A program made the position numbers and the translations under genes. A stretch of 64,000 nt of DNA from Kingdonia uniflora (lineage: Eukaryota; Streptophyta; Magnoliopsida; Ranunculales; Circaeasteraceae), in NCBI GenBank assembly GCA_014058105.1, contig JACGCM010001403.1, forward strand, positions 744,001 to 808,000. Reading direction: 5' to 3'. This document shows positions 11,601 to 22,039 of the stretch, in pieces. The first letter of the stretch is position 1, and every line of letters starts with the position of its first letter. The notes beneath the pieces were generated by a model. The model had not been told where the DNA came from. It worked only from the letters and a program-made list of their open reading frames with translations, and searched no databases.

Positions 11601-11639
11601 GTGGTGGTGGTATTGGTGATGGATAGGTGGGGGTGTTTG

Positions 11640-11803
11640 CTTATAAACTACAAAGGGTATTTTAGTATTTGCCTATTTTAGTCAGATCTAATTAGCCAAA
11701 AAAATAAACACTCCAAGGAATTTACTCAGACAGTGAATACCTCTATGTGCACTCAGACTCACTCAGAATCAGACCCACTCAGACCCAAAAAACAAATGGC
11801 CCC
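11640..11803. other. Probable 3' terminal region of the Harbinger element
   Basis: Read from the outside in on the minus strand, the segment begins GGGGCCATTTGTTTTTTGGG and runs into TCTGAGTGGGTCTGA-type direct repeats. This resembles termini of plant PIF/Harbinger elements. The matching left end is not in the window, so neither the inverted repeat nor the 3-bp target duplication can be confirmed. Confidence 0.4.
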
Positions 11804-11899
11804 AGAGTCTAGATATCGAGGGAAATAGAGCTTCTAAATTTTGGATCCCGCATTTTTAAAGTTATTCGCCACGAACAAGAATTAGTGCCACTAAAAAGA

Positions 11900-13110
11900 A
11901 AAGTAGAGGATTCCCCTTCACCCTCTTTTTGTTATACTCTCCCTAGACTCTCTCTTAACCACACACTCACTTTCTCTTGCCAACTCATTCACTCTCTATT
12001 TGCCTATGTGGCATCTCACTCACTCCACTCAATCACTTTCTCTCTAATCCTCTCTCACTCCAAAATTCAAATTTCACTTTTTTTTTCTCTTTCTCGGTTT
12101 CCCTCTACTAAATCCCCCACTCAATCACTCAGTCTCTCTCACTCTAAAATTCAAATTTCCTTAAAATTTCACTCTATCTATCTCTACCTCTGGTTAAGGT
12201 ACGATTCTTTCTTAGTTTATGTCCATGTTGGGAAACTGTATTTTGGGAAGGTGATGTTGGAATTGTGCTACAGAGGTAATTTGTGAAGGGGTATTGATTT
12301 TGCTTGATTTAATAGGTTAGTGGACGACATCCCAACATCTACCAACAAACCCAATATCTACCAACAGGTGAGTGGTGTGCAAAATTCTTCTCTATAGATT
12401 TAAAAATTATCGTACACTACATAGTCGACATGTTATTGTCAAAATTTGGCCATGCGACAATTTTGGAGTGTCGTACAACACAGCAATCGACAAATTTACA
12501 TAGTTAAATTGTCAAAATTGAATAGGTCGACAATAATTAATGACTAAATTGTCATAAACCTAATGCATCGACAAAATTATTGTCAAATACATCTGAAATC
12601 GACAATAATATTGTCGAAAACCCCAAAAATCGATAAAAAAAATTGATTTATGGGGTCATTGACAATATAACTCAGTAAAACTTGTTTATGTTACAGATAT
12701 GGGGTTTATTGAATGCGTGTATAATTTATTCCATGGGTGTTTTGGCGGAGAACATAATGGCTACGATAATAAAGTAATTCTCCTAGTCTCCCCCCTAATG
12801 AAGAGGTTGAAGAACTATTTTGCTCCCAAGAAGTATTACGTATGAAAGCATTGAAAGCTACAAAACGAGAAAGGCAAGCACACAACTTTTTAGAAGAGCT
12901 GGAAACCTGCCGGGAGTCATCTTCAAAAGAATCTGATTGAAGGGAATATATTTGGGATTTGGGACCAATTAACTGTACTTAGTGATGTTGGGGCTAACAT
13001 GTTAGTGTAGTGTCTACTTTGAACCATCTAATGACATACATGATGTACAACTATGACCCATAAATTCCTATGTAATTAAAGTTGTTATTATAAAAAGAGG
13101 TATTTTTTTC
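11900..13110 (+). CDS. Small unrecognised gene; CDS about 12699-12940 with one apparent frameshift
   Basis: A CT-rich leader (11900-12197) ends at GGTTAAG followed by GTACGA. An intron of about 500 bp ends at TTACAG (12691-12696), and an ATG follows at 12699. The predicted protein begins MGFIECVYNLFHGCFGG. After a one-base shift near 12795-12805, in a run of C, it continues EEVEELFCSQEVLRMKALKA and ends FLEELETCRESSSKESD at TGA 12938-12940, about 80 residues. The tail is charged and probably helical. A 3' UTR-like stretch follows to about 13110. It looks like a small plant host gene, but I do not recognise it. The frameshift may be real or a sequencing error. The first TCGACAAT array lies inside its intron. 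Confidence 0.45.
12418..12670. repeat. TCGACAAT/ATTGTCGA palindromic array 1
   Basis: About a dozen sites matching TCGACAAT or its inverse exactly or with one mismatch (3 exact by hand count), alternating in orientation so that neighbouring sites can pair. The array lies in the presumed intron of the small gene. Confidence 0.8.
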
Positions 13111-14299
13111 GTTTTCATTTGTGGTTTCATGTCTATCACTTTTGATTCCATATGTTGGTCTGACTGTATGGATGTATTTGATTCATGAGATTGTATCCAA
13201 TAATTCCTCCTATGTGATAGGATAATAATATAAAAGATTTAGTTGAACCAGAGTGGTCAAAGGTAATCGAAGATGAATTACCAACAAGGGCTACCAACGA
13301 ACGTACGTCGGGTGTTGGTTTCGAAACACGTAATTGTACCATTGATTCTTTGTTTATGGATACGCCATATGAAGAGCAAACTTTTGATACAGTGGATGAT
13401 GGAAGTTCCTTTTATGAACAATATGGAAGGAAGCAAGGGTTTTCCACAAAGAAGTACAACTCTAAAAAGCGACCAAGATCCGAGGAGATAGGTCAAGTAT
13501 CATTTACTTATTTGATCAACGGTTTGTCAAAGAAAAACAAAACTTCTGATATAAGTGAACAAGATGGGAAGAAGCAATCTTTTACCAATGCGGGTGTAAG
13601 GCTACTTTGAACATTAATTGGAAAGAAAAACTTGGTAAATTTGTTGTTACCAGTTTCTCATATGTGCAAACACCATCGTATGAAGATTAATCGTTTCTTT
13701 CTTGAAGCTACAAAAAACCTAACTGAGACTTTTGAGCTGCACATCATCTCAGTAAGAAAGGTGCCTGCTCTATTTCTAAACAAGAGCTTTAACAAATATG
13801 ATTGTTACTACCACAAAGCCAAGGTTAACAAGGAACGTTTATCGAGTGGTGATGCGCATGTTGTATTGGATTGGTTCAAGAAAAATGCAACTCGAAGATC
13901 CTATATTTTACTTTGACATTCAGCTCGATGATGATGGTAGAACACTTAATTTTTTTTGGATAGATAGACGATCCCGAATGGCGTATGAGGCTTTTGGGTA
14001 TGTGGTGACTTTTAATACCACGTATAGGAAAAATGTTTATAAGATGCTATTTGCTCCATTCACAGGGATAAACAACCATTACAAACAATCCAACTCGGAA
14101 GTGTTTTGTTGAAGAATGAGCAAGAGACCACCTTTACTTGGTTATTCCATACATGGCTAACGGCTATGAGCAATAAATACCCAACGGCTATTATCACTGA
14201 CCAAAACCCTGTAATGGGTGCTGTCATCCCCAAGGTTAGTCTCAGTACTATTATGATAAGAATTGTGGGGTAAATATATTATTATCCCTGTGCCGATAA

Positions 14300-14605
14300 T
14301 TACAGCTGACATAATTGTCAAAATCCACAAAGTTGACAATAATATTGTCGAAAATCATGAATTCGACAATTTGGTGAATCAAAAATCATGAACTCGATAA
14401 TTTATTTGTCGAAAATAATCAAGTCGATAATTTAGTTGTCAAAAATAATCAAGTCGGCAATTTAATTATCGAAATCCACCAAGTCGACAATTGATACTAT
14501 CGAAAGTCATGAAGTCGATAATTAAAGCTGAAATAATATCGATTAATTGTGAAATCAACAATAATATCAATTAACTACGTTTTGATTATGCAGAATCGAC
14601 AATCT
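14300..14605. repeat. TCGACAAT/ATTGTCGA palindromic array 2
   Basis: Four exact sites and many one-mismatch sites in units of about 31-34 bp, with spacer text close to AAAATCATCAAG. The array lies entirely inside the FAR1-like intron, which begins CAAG|GTTAGT (14235) and ends CTCACAG (14636). Confidence 0.82.
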
Positions 14606-15305
14606 ATGTTCTCTGATATCTATATTTTCTCACAGGTGTTCCCAAATACCAAACATTGGCTCTGCTTATGGTACATCATACACAAGTTCCTTGAAAAAAT
14701 TGGTCATGATTATCGAGATCCATCTACATTCAAAACTAATATAGATTCAATTATCTACAACACATGATCCTGTAGAGTTAAATAAAAGGTGGAATGAGCT
14801 TATGAAGAAACATAATCTTAATGACAACAATTGGATGCAAGGGATATTTAATATAAGAGAAAGATGGATACCATTGTGGAATAAAGGTACTTTCTATGCT
14901 GGCATGAGTACCACTGGCCGAAGCGAGTCAACAAACAATTTCTTAATGGTTGGCTGCTTCCTTTAACTGGTTTATACAGTTTCGTAACAAAATATGCAAC
15001 AACTCTATTAGACACATTTGAAATAGAGAAGGAAGAGGACTTCCAATCCCAACATAGATATCGGCAAGTCAGACTTCATCAGGCTCTACTAAAACATACA
15101 GCAATGATTTATACAAGGCATATTTTCCAAAAAGTTGAGGACCAATTCAATAAAACTGCCCGTTTTGTAGCAATAAAAAAGAGCATAGACATCAATGTTC
15201 GTAAAATACTTGTGAAGTCATATAGTAAACCGCCTAAAACTTTTAAGCTAAAGATAGACTTTGCCAGCCTGACAGGCTATTGTGAATGCAAGTTGTTCGA
15301 GTATG

Positions 15306-16190
15306 TGTTGGGTTTTATATCTCCAAAACTATATGTGGCTTCTTTAGTCCCACAATGCTTGGAAGAGTAGTTTATTTCCTTGATATAACCTAGGTCCTTT
15401 ATTCATTATGTTGGGTGGGGGCAGGCCGAATAAATGGGTTTAAAACTTTGTTTGGCTCATGGGCTTGGGCCTCGGACTTGGGCTTTTATGAAAGAATTGA
15501 ATTTGTCAAAACCAATTCTATTCAACCTGGACCAGCTGAACCAATTCGAACTGAGTCCATTCGATCTCGAATTGGATCATTTTGAACCAAGTCTTTTCGA
15601 CCTGGAGTTACCAGGAGACCAAATTCGAAGTGAGTCTATTTCGATTTGGAGTTCCCAGAAGACCAAATTCAAACCGAGCATATTCGAACTGAACTTTTCC
15701 ATTTTTTGAATTCCTAAAATGTAACTGTTTCGTAATTAAGTCATAAATGTTTCACTTCCGTTTACATTTTTGATGACGTATCCCACCATTAACTCTTGTT
15801 ACCATTTCGAACTTGCTCTATATAAAGAGAAATTGTGCCTCAGTTATATCAATCCATCGAATACACAGTTCTTCTCATCTCTTAAATAAAATCACGAGTC
15901 TAGAATATGAGTAAACCAATTTGAAAGTGCAAATCAAATGAAGGTTCTTCTTCCTTGTAAGAGAAGTTCCTAATCTGCTATTTTATCCTGGAAGCGACGC
16001 AACAATCAGCTGCTTGCAAAGGGCAGTGCGGCAAAATGACTTAAAGATAGAGACCTAGTCCTCGACTCAGCATATACGATCATCACTTCGGTACCTCCAG
16101 TTCATCTTGCTACTGTTGCTGATCTAATTCTATTAATCTCTGCTTTTAAAATTTGCTGCAGAGGTAACATAGTACAGATTTTCCCTAACA
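15306..16190. mobile_element. Solo LTR of 885 bp with a perfect 5-bp target duplication
   Basis: The segment starts TGTTGGG and ends CCCTAACA, the inverted TG...CA ends of an LTR. It is flanked by GTATG on both sides (15301-15305 and 16191-16195). A TATATAAAG promoter-like word lies near 15820, followed by an AATAAA near 15885. No internal region is present, so it is a solo LTR left by recombination between two LTRs. It splits the SWIM zinc-finger coding sequence of the FAR1-like gene, whose frame resumes immediately after the second GTATG. Confidence 0.93.
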
Positions 16191-17172
16191 GTATGTAGGT
16201 CTGCCATGTCGTCATCTCTTCAAGGTCTTCTCCAAATATGATGTTCTCCAAATTCCAGATGCATTCATTCTACCAAGCTATAATATTGGTGCAAACAAAT
16301 ATTTCCGATCATACGATAAGAGTTTCTTAGATAAAGCGAATTTGAGGAAACCCTTACGCCATAGCCACCTTTCACTTCGCGCAGTAAACTTTTTTGAGAG
16401 GGCATCAAAGAATAAAATAAACTTTGAATATGCAATTTCAAGGCTAGATAAGCTTGAGTTACACCTAGATGTATACGATGCATCTCTCACTCAACTCTCA
16501 GGGTTGGATCCTTTAATGTTAATTCCATTAACTGAGACAGTGATGTCTTAAACTCTTATTTTGGATCCTCTTATGGCACAAACCAAAGGCCGTGCAAAAG
16601 ATGATAATAAGAAAGGTGGCCGATGGAAGGGCAGAATGGAGATAGCTGTCAAAAAGAAGAAGATGACATGCAAAGGGTACAAAGTCTTTGGCAGCCACAA
16701 TAAACGAACTTACCCACAACTGAAATTATTATTTCAAAAAGCAAAAGCTGGTGAGTACCCTAATACGAGAAATAAGTACTTCCCAACAGCTTGTACGATA
16801 ACCTATTTTGAATATTGGATTTCTAATTTATTTGCCTCGTTTCATATGTAGGGGCTGGCACAAATGATGGAAGATATGCACAATCAGATAATCATGGTAT
16901 AGGGAGTTGCTGAACAGTTTTATATGCTTGAATGTCCATCTATATCATTGGGACTTCCCTTATTGTTGTACTTAAGTTTACATTTTTAGTGATGTTCAGT
17001 ACGCTAAAATAAGATAGAGGGAGCCTGAGTTAAATACTACAATACTGCACTGATATTGATACCACTACACTGATATTCCCCTAATATTGATACAGTTTTA
17101 AATGCCCCAACTGTAGTATAAATATCTATTGTGTTGCTTTAAGAGGTTCACATTTATTGTTTCTTTGGTAAG

Positions 17173-17370
17173 ATGGCTAAAAATAGGTCTCAAACTCGTC
17201 AGGATGTATTTCTCCATCATGTGCATGAGAAGTTAAAGGAGTTGGTGCAACGATACTTTGGTTTGAATAATATCCACGATCCAACATTGCATCCGTTTGA
17301 GGTGTATTATCCAGATTTGAGCGTGGAGGAGGCGAAGGTGTGTAGGGAAGAGTTTTTCTGCCATTGTTAG
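17173..17370 (+). CDS. Small ORF of unknown function downstream of the FAR1-like gene
   Basis: This 65-residue frame begins MAKNRSQTRQDVFLHHVHEK and contains VQRYFGLNNIHDPTLHPFEV, followed by an acidic stretch ending EEFFCHC. After the stop, readable frames continue to about 17478 without a recognisable match. It has coding-like composition, compared with the AT-rich surroundings, but I recognise no domain. It could be an accessory ORF of the same element or a captured exon. Confidence 0.35.
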   Translation: MAKNRSQTRQDVFLHHVHEKLKELVQRYFGLNNIHDPTLHPFEVYYPDLSVEEAKVCREEFFCHC

Positions 17371-17639
17371 CTACAGTCCATGATTCTAAATCCGTGGGAG
17401 TGTGTAGCTAGTCTTATCAACCGAGATAAGACGATGGTGAGGGAAGAAAATGTGCTTACCGCGAGAAACCACACGTAATGTTTGCCCTGGTGGCCGTTTT
17501 TGTTGTAACTAGTTGTTCCCTTAGTTGTAACTAGTGTTTTTTTTTTGTCTCTGTGCCATCTAGTTATCGTGGGAATAAATTGTTATAATCTTCGTAGACT
17601 CTCAGTTTTGTTTTTTATGTTGTAACTAGTATGTTTTTT

Positions 17640-17890
17640 ATTGTCGATATTTTTGTATATTCGATAATTAATTGTCGACTTCACCTTAAAATCGATAATT
17701 AATTGTCAATTTCACATTGAACTCGACAATCGTATATTTGATAATTAATTGTTGATTTCACCTTGACATTGACAATTAATCGTCGATTCCACCTTGAACT
17801 CGATAGTTTATTGTCGATTGAAACTTGAACTCGACAATTACAACTGTCCACTGCACCATGAACTCAAAATGGGACCCCTCGACAATTATA
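17640..17890. repeat. TCGACAAT/ATTGTCGA palindromic array 3
   Basis: Six exact core sites plus near matches in units of about 32 bp with spacer text close to TTCACCTTGAAC. The array lies between the small plus-strand ORF and the convergent minus-strand coding region. Confidence 0.85.
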
Positions 17891-18175
17891 AATATTTTGT
17901 GAAATAGCTACTTCTGTCCAGAAGCAACAAAAAATATATAAATTTATGCAAAAACTGTACATCATCAAAAAACATACAAATATGTGCATCATTCAAGAAA
18001 ACAAATCGTTTGTGTTGTAATTCCATGGGTTAACGTTGTTGTCTTTCATCAACTTCATCTAAGCTTGGTTTGGCGCGTCGAAATAGGTTTTCACAGATGC
18101 CTTCAAAAAATCATGTAAAATCTCCAATTGCACATGCGCCCATCATAGTGTAGAAACTGGAGGAATAGGTGATAG

Positions 18176-19122
18176 TTACTTGTTCTTCAATTTTACAAAG
18201 ATTTCATCAGATGTCATCCCAACCCACCAATACTTTGTACTATCAGCATGAATGTTTTCAATCCTCTCCAATTTGCTAATCTTGTTGTTTGCTTTTGGCC
18301 AGAACATGGGTAAAAATATTAGGGCCTCCTTGTTGCTGATGAAGATCACCACCTCCTCGTAATATGTTACCAACAAATGGCCCATAAACAAATATTCTAC
18401 AAATACACCATTAAAGTTAAAGGCCCGTAGCAAAGTATCATACCTTCTCTCTTCCAAATCATTATAAGCGGCATCCAACGTCTGACTAAACACGTTCTTC
18501 CAATAAGAGGGTTTCTTGGTTATTAAGATACATAAGGACTGCTTCACATTCAAGAACTTCAATTGGCTCTAATATGCATATGATGTAGTAACCCTAAATG
18601 TTATGTTCCCATCCCTTTCAGCATCGCGTATATCAAGTTGGAACCAATTAAATGGTTGAAACAAAGTCTGTCTTAGCTTGATTTTATCATCAATCTTCTT
18701 TAACCTCGAATCAATCATCTCATTATACTCCCCCCCCCTTCTAAGATTAAGTCATCCTGATATTCCCCTTTTGGACCCTCTTAAGCAATAGTTAAAAGTT
18801 TAGTAAATTGCCGACCTAGTTCCTCCCATGTCGGGTCATCAGGATCTTGAAAATCACCTTCCCTTCCTTTAATGTCTCCTATTAGTGCCAGACTCCACAC
18901 TCGCTGCATCGCAAACACAACCACGATAGTGTAGTTAGAAATTAAAATAAAGTAATTTAAAACCAAACTATAAGCGTAGGATGATAAAGGTGCACACACC
19001 CACTCATCATTGTTATTTTGAAGATTGAATCTCATCTCTTTCGATATAGTCAGTTTGGTTTCCTGAGTAGTATAGGGCCCGTTTTGAGAGACATTATTGG
19101 TGAAAAGAAAATTTGAAGTCAC
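18176..19122 (-). CDS. Unrecognised minus-strand coding blocks, possibly the 3' part of the plant-mobile-domain gene
   Basis: The minus strand carries MQRVWSLALIGDIKGREGDF and DPDDPTWEELGRQFTKLL (near 18900-18790), then across broken frames KIKLRQTLFQPFNWFQLDIR (near 18690-18640), then a 128-residue ORF (18562-18176) with NVFSQTLDAAYNDLEERRYD and KYWWVGMTSDEIFVKLKNK. The composition is protein-like, but no family is recognised. Array 4 lies between this and the coiled-coil exons upstream. It may be the C-terminal part of the gene at 20200-21550 or a separate ORF. Confidence 0.35.
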
Positions 19123-19265
19123 AAGAAAACTTACATGCCTGTTGGTTTCATGAATATATTTGGCGTACTACCTCTCATGATTAGCCTTAACCAATCAAAC
19201 ATGGGTTTATATATATAAACAGTTAAACGCACAAAATCATATTGCAGAAGAGCTACTCAGAGACT

Positions 19266-19590
19266 GGATAACAAATTGTCGATAGGTTTTTTTATAAGTC
19301 GGCAATAAAATTGTTGAGAACCACCGTGATTAACAATAAATTTGTCGACGAACCACCAGAATCGACAATAAAATTGTCAACATATATCTTTTTTGGCAAT
19401 TTCATAATTTGGTGGATTAAATTGATTATAGAAATTGCGATATTCTCGATTACCACAATTGTAGACAATAAATTATCGAAATTAGCAAAAGTTGACAATC
19501 TTTAAAGGGCATGATAACCAATGTACATTATTGTCGATCTCGACAATAATATGTCGATCTCGACAATTATATGTCAAAATCATAAAAAGG
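19266..19590. repeat. TCGACAAT/ATTGTCGA palindromic array 4
   Basis: Five exact core sites plus near matches. Near 19533-19572 two successive units read ATTGTCGATCTCGACAAT-like, a tight palindrome with only two intervening bases. Spacers resemble AACCACCGAAA in the first half. Confidence 0.82.
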
Positions 19591-20199
19591 TCAAACAACT
19601 TGACAATACACATGACAAACAATTTTGGTAATAGTTAGTCATTTATAAAATAATTCAAAAATATTTAAAAGGCATATATCAAAAAATCCACTGACAAAAA
19701 ACTTTCCTCTAACAAAAAATGAGTTGTCCTCAAGAAATGAATTGTTTTAAAAAAATCCACTGACATAAAATTTTTCTTCTAAATCAACTTACATTCCTAT
19801 CTCTGTTACTCAACTTCCTCTGCAATTTTTCATATTTTGCGCTTAACTCGTCGTACTTCTGCTACTAGTCTTCGACTCCTACGATATTTACCTCTGAGTG
19901 TGCAGCCAAATTTAACTACACATAAAAAAATGATAATCATAAAAAAGTAATAAATGGCGTGTAGGTTAGATGTACTATATTTCTTTATATAATATTTCCT
20001 ACTAACCGCTAAGGGTTGTGGTTCTTGATTTACAACATATTCTATCAACTACTCATTGATAGTTGTCAAGGTCTCACACTCCTGTACCTGTTATCAATCA
20101 TAAATGAGTACTTCCCAATAAATAAATAACTCTCAAAAAACTTATTTCTTGGAATTTATAGTAGGGACATTCATAGTACTTACCTTCTTTTCTAATTGT

Positions 20200-21550
20200 G
20201 CGTTCAAATCTGCAAACGACTTCTTTATTTAACAAACAACTTCTGACAGCTTCTTATTTGTTTCCTCAGTGAATTGCACTCCAAGTTTTGATAACAAACA
20301 TGTATGACATCTATGAACAACACAGAAAGGAGGAAATGTTAAAACATGGTGAATTAGGGGAAAAGAAACTACAAATACCTTGTCATTCAACTTCTTTTCT
20401 ATTTTGCTGAAGTCTTTCTCGCGAATCAAGTCGAGCACTTGCTTCTCCTGAAGGTATCATTTGACTATTTCAATCTTTCACATTCATCTGTCTGTAATTG
20501 TAAGGGAAATAAATAAATTAAAGTCACTAACAAATTAATTAGTAAGGCGAATAAATTTAAACAGATTTTCATTGAACATGGAGAAATTGTCGATTCTAAA
20601 AATAATCGACAATTAGTTACCATGTTTATTTTTGAATATGTATATAATCAACAATAAAGTACTATAAATTGTCGAATATCTTTATAATCGACAATAAAGT
20701 AATATAAATTGTCGATTCTCTTTAAAATCGACAATAAAGTACTATAAATTGTTGATTATCTTTATAATCGACAATAAATGACTATGATGCCATTTGAAAT
20801 TTAGTTGAAAACAATTATTTAGTATGCCAATAATAGTTAAAAGGTGAGGAGAGTGTGTGTCGAACTTCAACTTGATAGCCTCAAGCAATTCTAATTTTTC
20901 CTGGTCTTCTACCTCCTTCGCTGACTTTAAATTGGAGATCTCCTCTTCCAAATAAGAGATATCTTCATTTTAGCCCTCAACTTGTAAAAGAGTAGAAAGA
21001 TATTAGAAGCAACAAATGTACTACTCTAAGGGGCAAATACTATAATAACAATACTTACATCTTTACGTTGCGAAAAACCACCACCAACAGTACCCCTAAC
21101 ATGACTCTCAACACCACCACCAATGCAACCACCATCACCCAATATCCTCCCACCATCATTTTAATCAAGATTAACAGCAGTTGTGCAAAGTTTGGTAAAT
21201 AAAAATCTTTTGAACCATTCAAAGTATCCTTCAGCACAAACGGGGATTCCATCATGTATTTTGCTCTCCCTCATCTTGATTAAAGAATCTCTCCATTTCC
21301 CTCCAGAGAATTGATCCGCCCAATCATACTTCAGTTTGAATGCGCATGGTTGAGTAGCAAAATACAAACTACTATTCTCAAGACAAATGGGATTCCTAGG
21401 CACAAATTACCTTCAATTGAACTGGCATTGTACTCTGTCAGGATAGTACGGCTCGATGTGTTTAGGACTACAAATAAAGCCAATGAAGCTAGCAACTTTT
21501 TTAAATACATGTCTGCCTGGTTTCTTCTCCAAGTACGGGTCCCAGACGAC
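20200..21550 (-). pseudogene. Plant mobile domain (aminotransferase-like, PMD) plus coiled-coil gene, degenerate
   Basis: The plant mobile domain is found in MAIN/MAIL host proteins and in transposon-encoded proteins. On the minus strand an exon begins after TTCTAG (21551) with VVWDPYLEKKPGRHVFKKV and continues KHIEPYYPDRVQCQF, where YPDRV.xQF is the hallmark near the PMD C-terminus. It goes on with YDWADQFSGGKWRDSLIKM and CAEGYFEWFKRF. A Gly-rich stretch follows and a GTAAGT donor near 21060. Downstream exons encode a charged coiled coil (EEEISNLKSAKEVEDQEKLE near 20930; REKDFSKIEKKLNDK near 20410; TEETNKKLSEVV near 20240). In-frame stops (near 21420 and 21180) break it. The N-terminal half of the PMD is not visible. 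It converges on the FAR1-like gene. Confidence 0.5.
20588..20780. repeat. TCGACAAT/ATTGTCGA palindromic array 5
   Basis: Seven exact core sites. The unit is about 60 bp and regular: AATCGACAATAAAGTACTAT then AAATTGTCGATTCTCTTTAA. The array lies between coiled-coil exons of the minus-strand gene. Confidence 0.88.
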
Positions 21551-21626
21551 CTAGAACACGAAAGAAATATATATTAGTAAGTTAAATAAATTTATACAGA
21601 TTTTTCACTGAGTAAGATAAAATTAT

Positions 21627-21890
21627 TGTCGACGAATGGAGGATCGACAATTTGTTACCACGTAAATTGTCAATTATCCATATAATCGACAATAAATTAC
21701 TATCAAATTGTCGATCCTCCAAATACTCGACAATAAATTACATGAAATTGTCGACATATCATCTAATCGACAATTAATGAATATGAAATTGTCAAACATT
21801 CTAAATGTTCAATAATTTTTTACTATTAAATTGTCGACATTCCATATATTCAACAATTTTGACCTATAAATTTTCGACAATCTATATTAC
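21627..21890. repeat. TCGACAAT/ATTGTCGA palindromic array 6
   Basis: Eight exact core sites plus three near matches. Spacers resemble AATTACTATCAA, different from those of arrays 1-3 and similar in layout to array 5. It lies just upstream, in the minus-strand sense, of the plant-mobile-domain exon. Confidence 0.88.
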
Positions 21891-22039
21891 ATTACACAAT
21901 GGTGTTTTTCAAATAGACAAGTTTTCCATTATCTCAAAGATAAAGAGGGGCTGAGATTTGTGGTAAAGAACGAGATTGGCGGACTAGATTTGTTCAACTC
22001 TAATACTTATGGGTAGTTTGGATATAACACCTAAAAGGG

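Larger units (their letters stand above)
13230..16730 (+). pseudogene. FAR1/FHY3-type MULE transposase-like gene, degenerate
   Basis: FAR1-type proteins consist of a WRKY-like zinc finger, a MULE DDE transposase domain and a SWIM zinc finger. They are either MULE transposases or domesticated factors. In order: an acidic N-terminus with SSFYEQYGRKQGFSTKK (near 13400), HMCKHHRMKINRFF (near 13670), the core with FFWIDRRSRMAYEAFG and FNTTYRKN (13950-14030), YPTAIITDQNPVMGAVIPK (near 14180), a 14235-14636 intron, VFPNTKHWLCLWYIIHKFLE (14637), GRSESTNNF (near 14920), the SWIM start GYCECKLFEY (near 15280), then after the solo LTR the rest of the C-terminal region (16190-16550) and a Lys-rich tail with a degenerate zinc knuckle (16560-16730). 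The first catalytic Asp (family DTTY) reads NTTY. Frameshifts near 13880 and 14085 and the LTR insertion inactivate it. Confidence 0.85.

Noticed and set aside
11344..11626. Two overlapping open frames (84 and 68 residues) rich in Phe, Tyr and Cys
   Set aside because: Both come from the 37-39-bp tandem repeat read in different phases, with no independent coding evidence.
12418..21890. Arrays of TCGACAAT considered as a CRISPR-like array
   Set aside because: Repeats are 8-bp palindromic cores in alternating orientation with variable spacing, in plant DNA with introns. There is no conserved long repeat, no leader and no cas gene.
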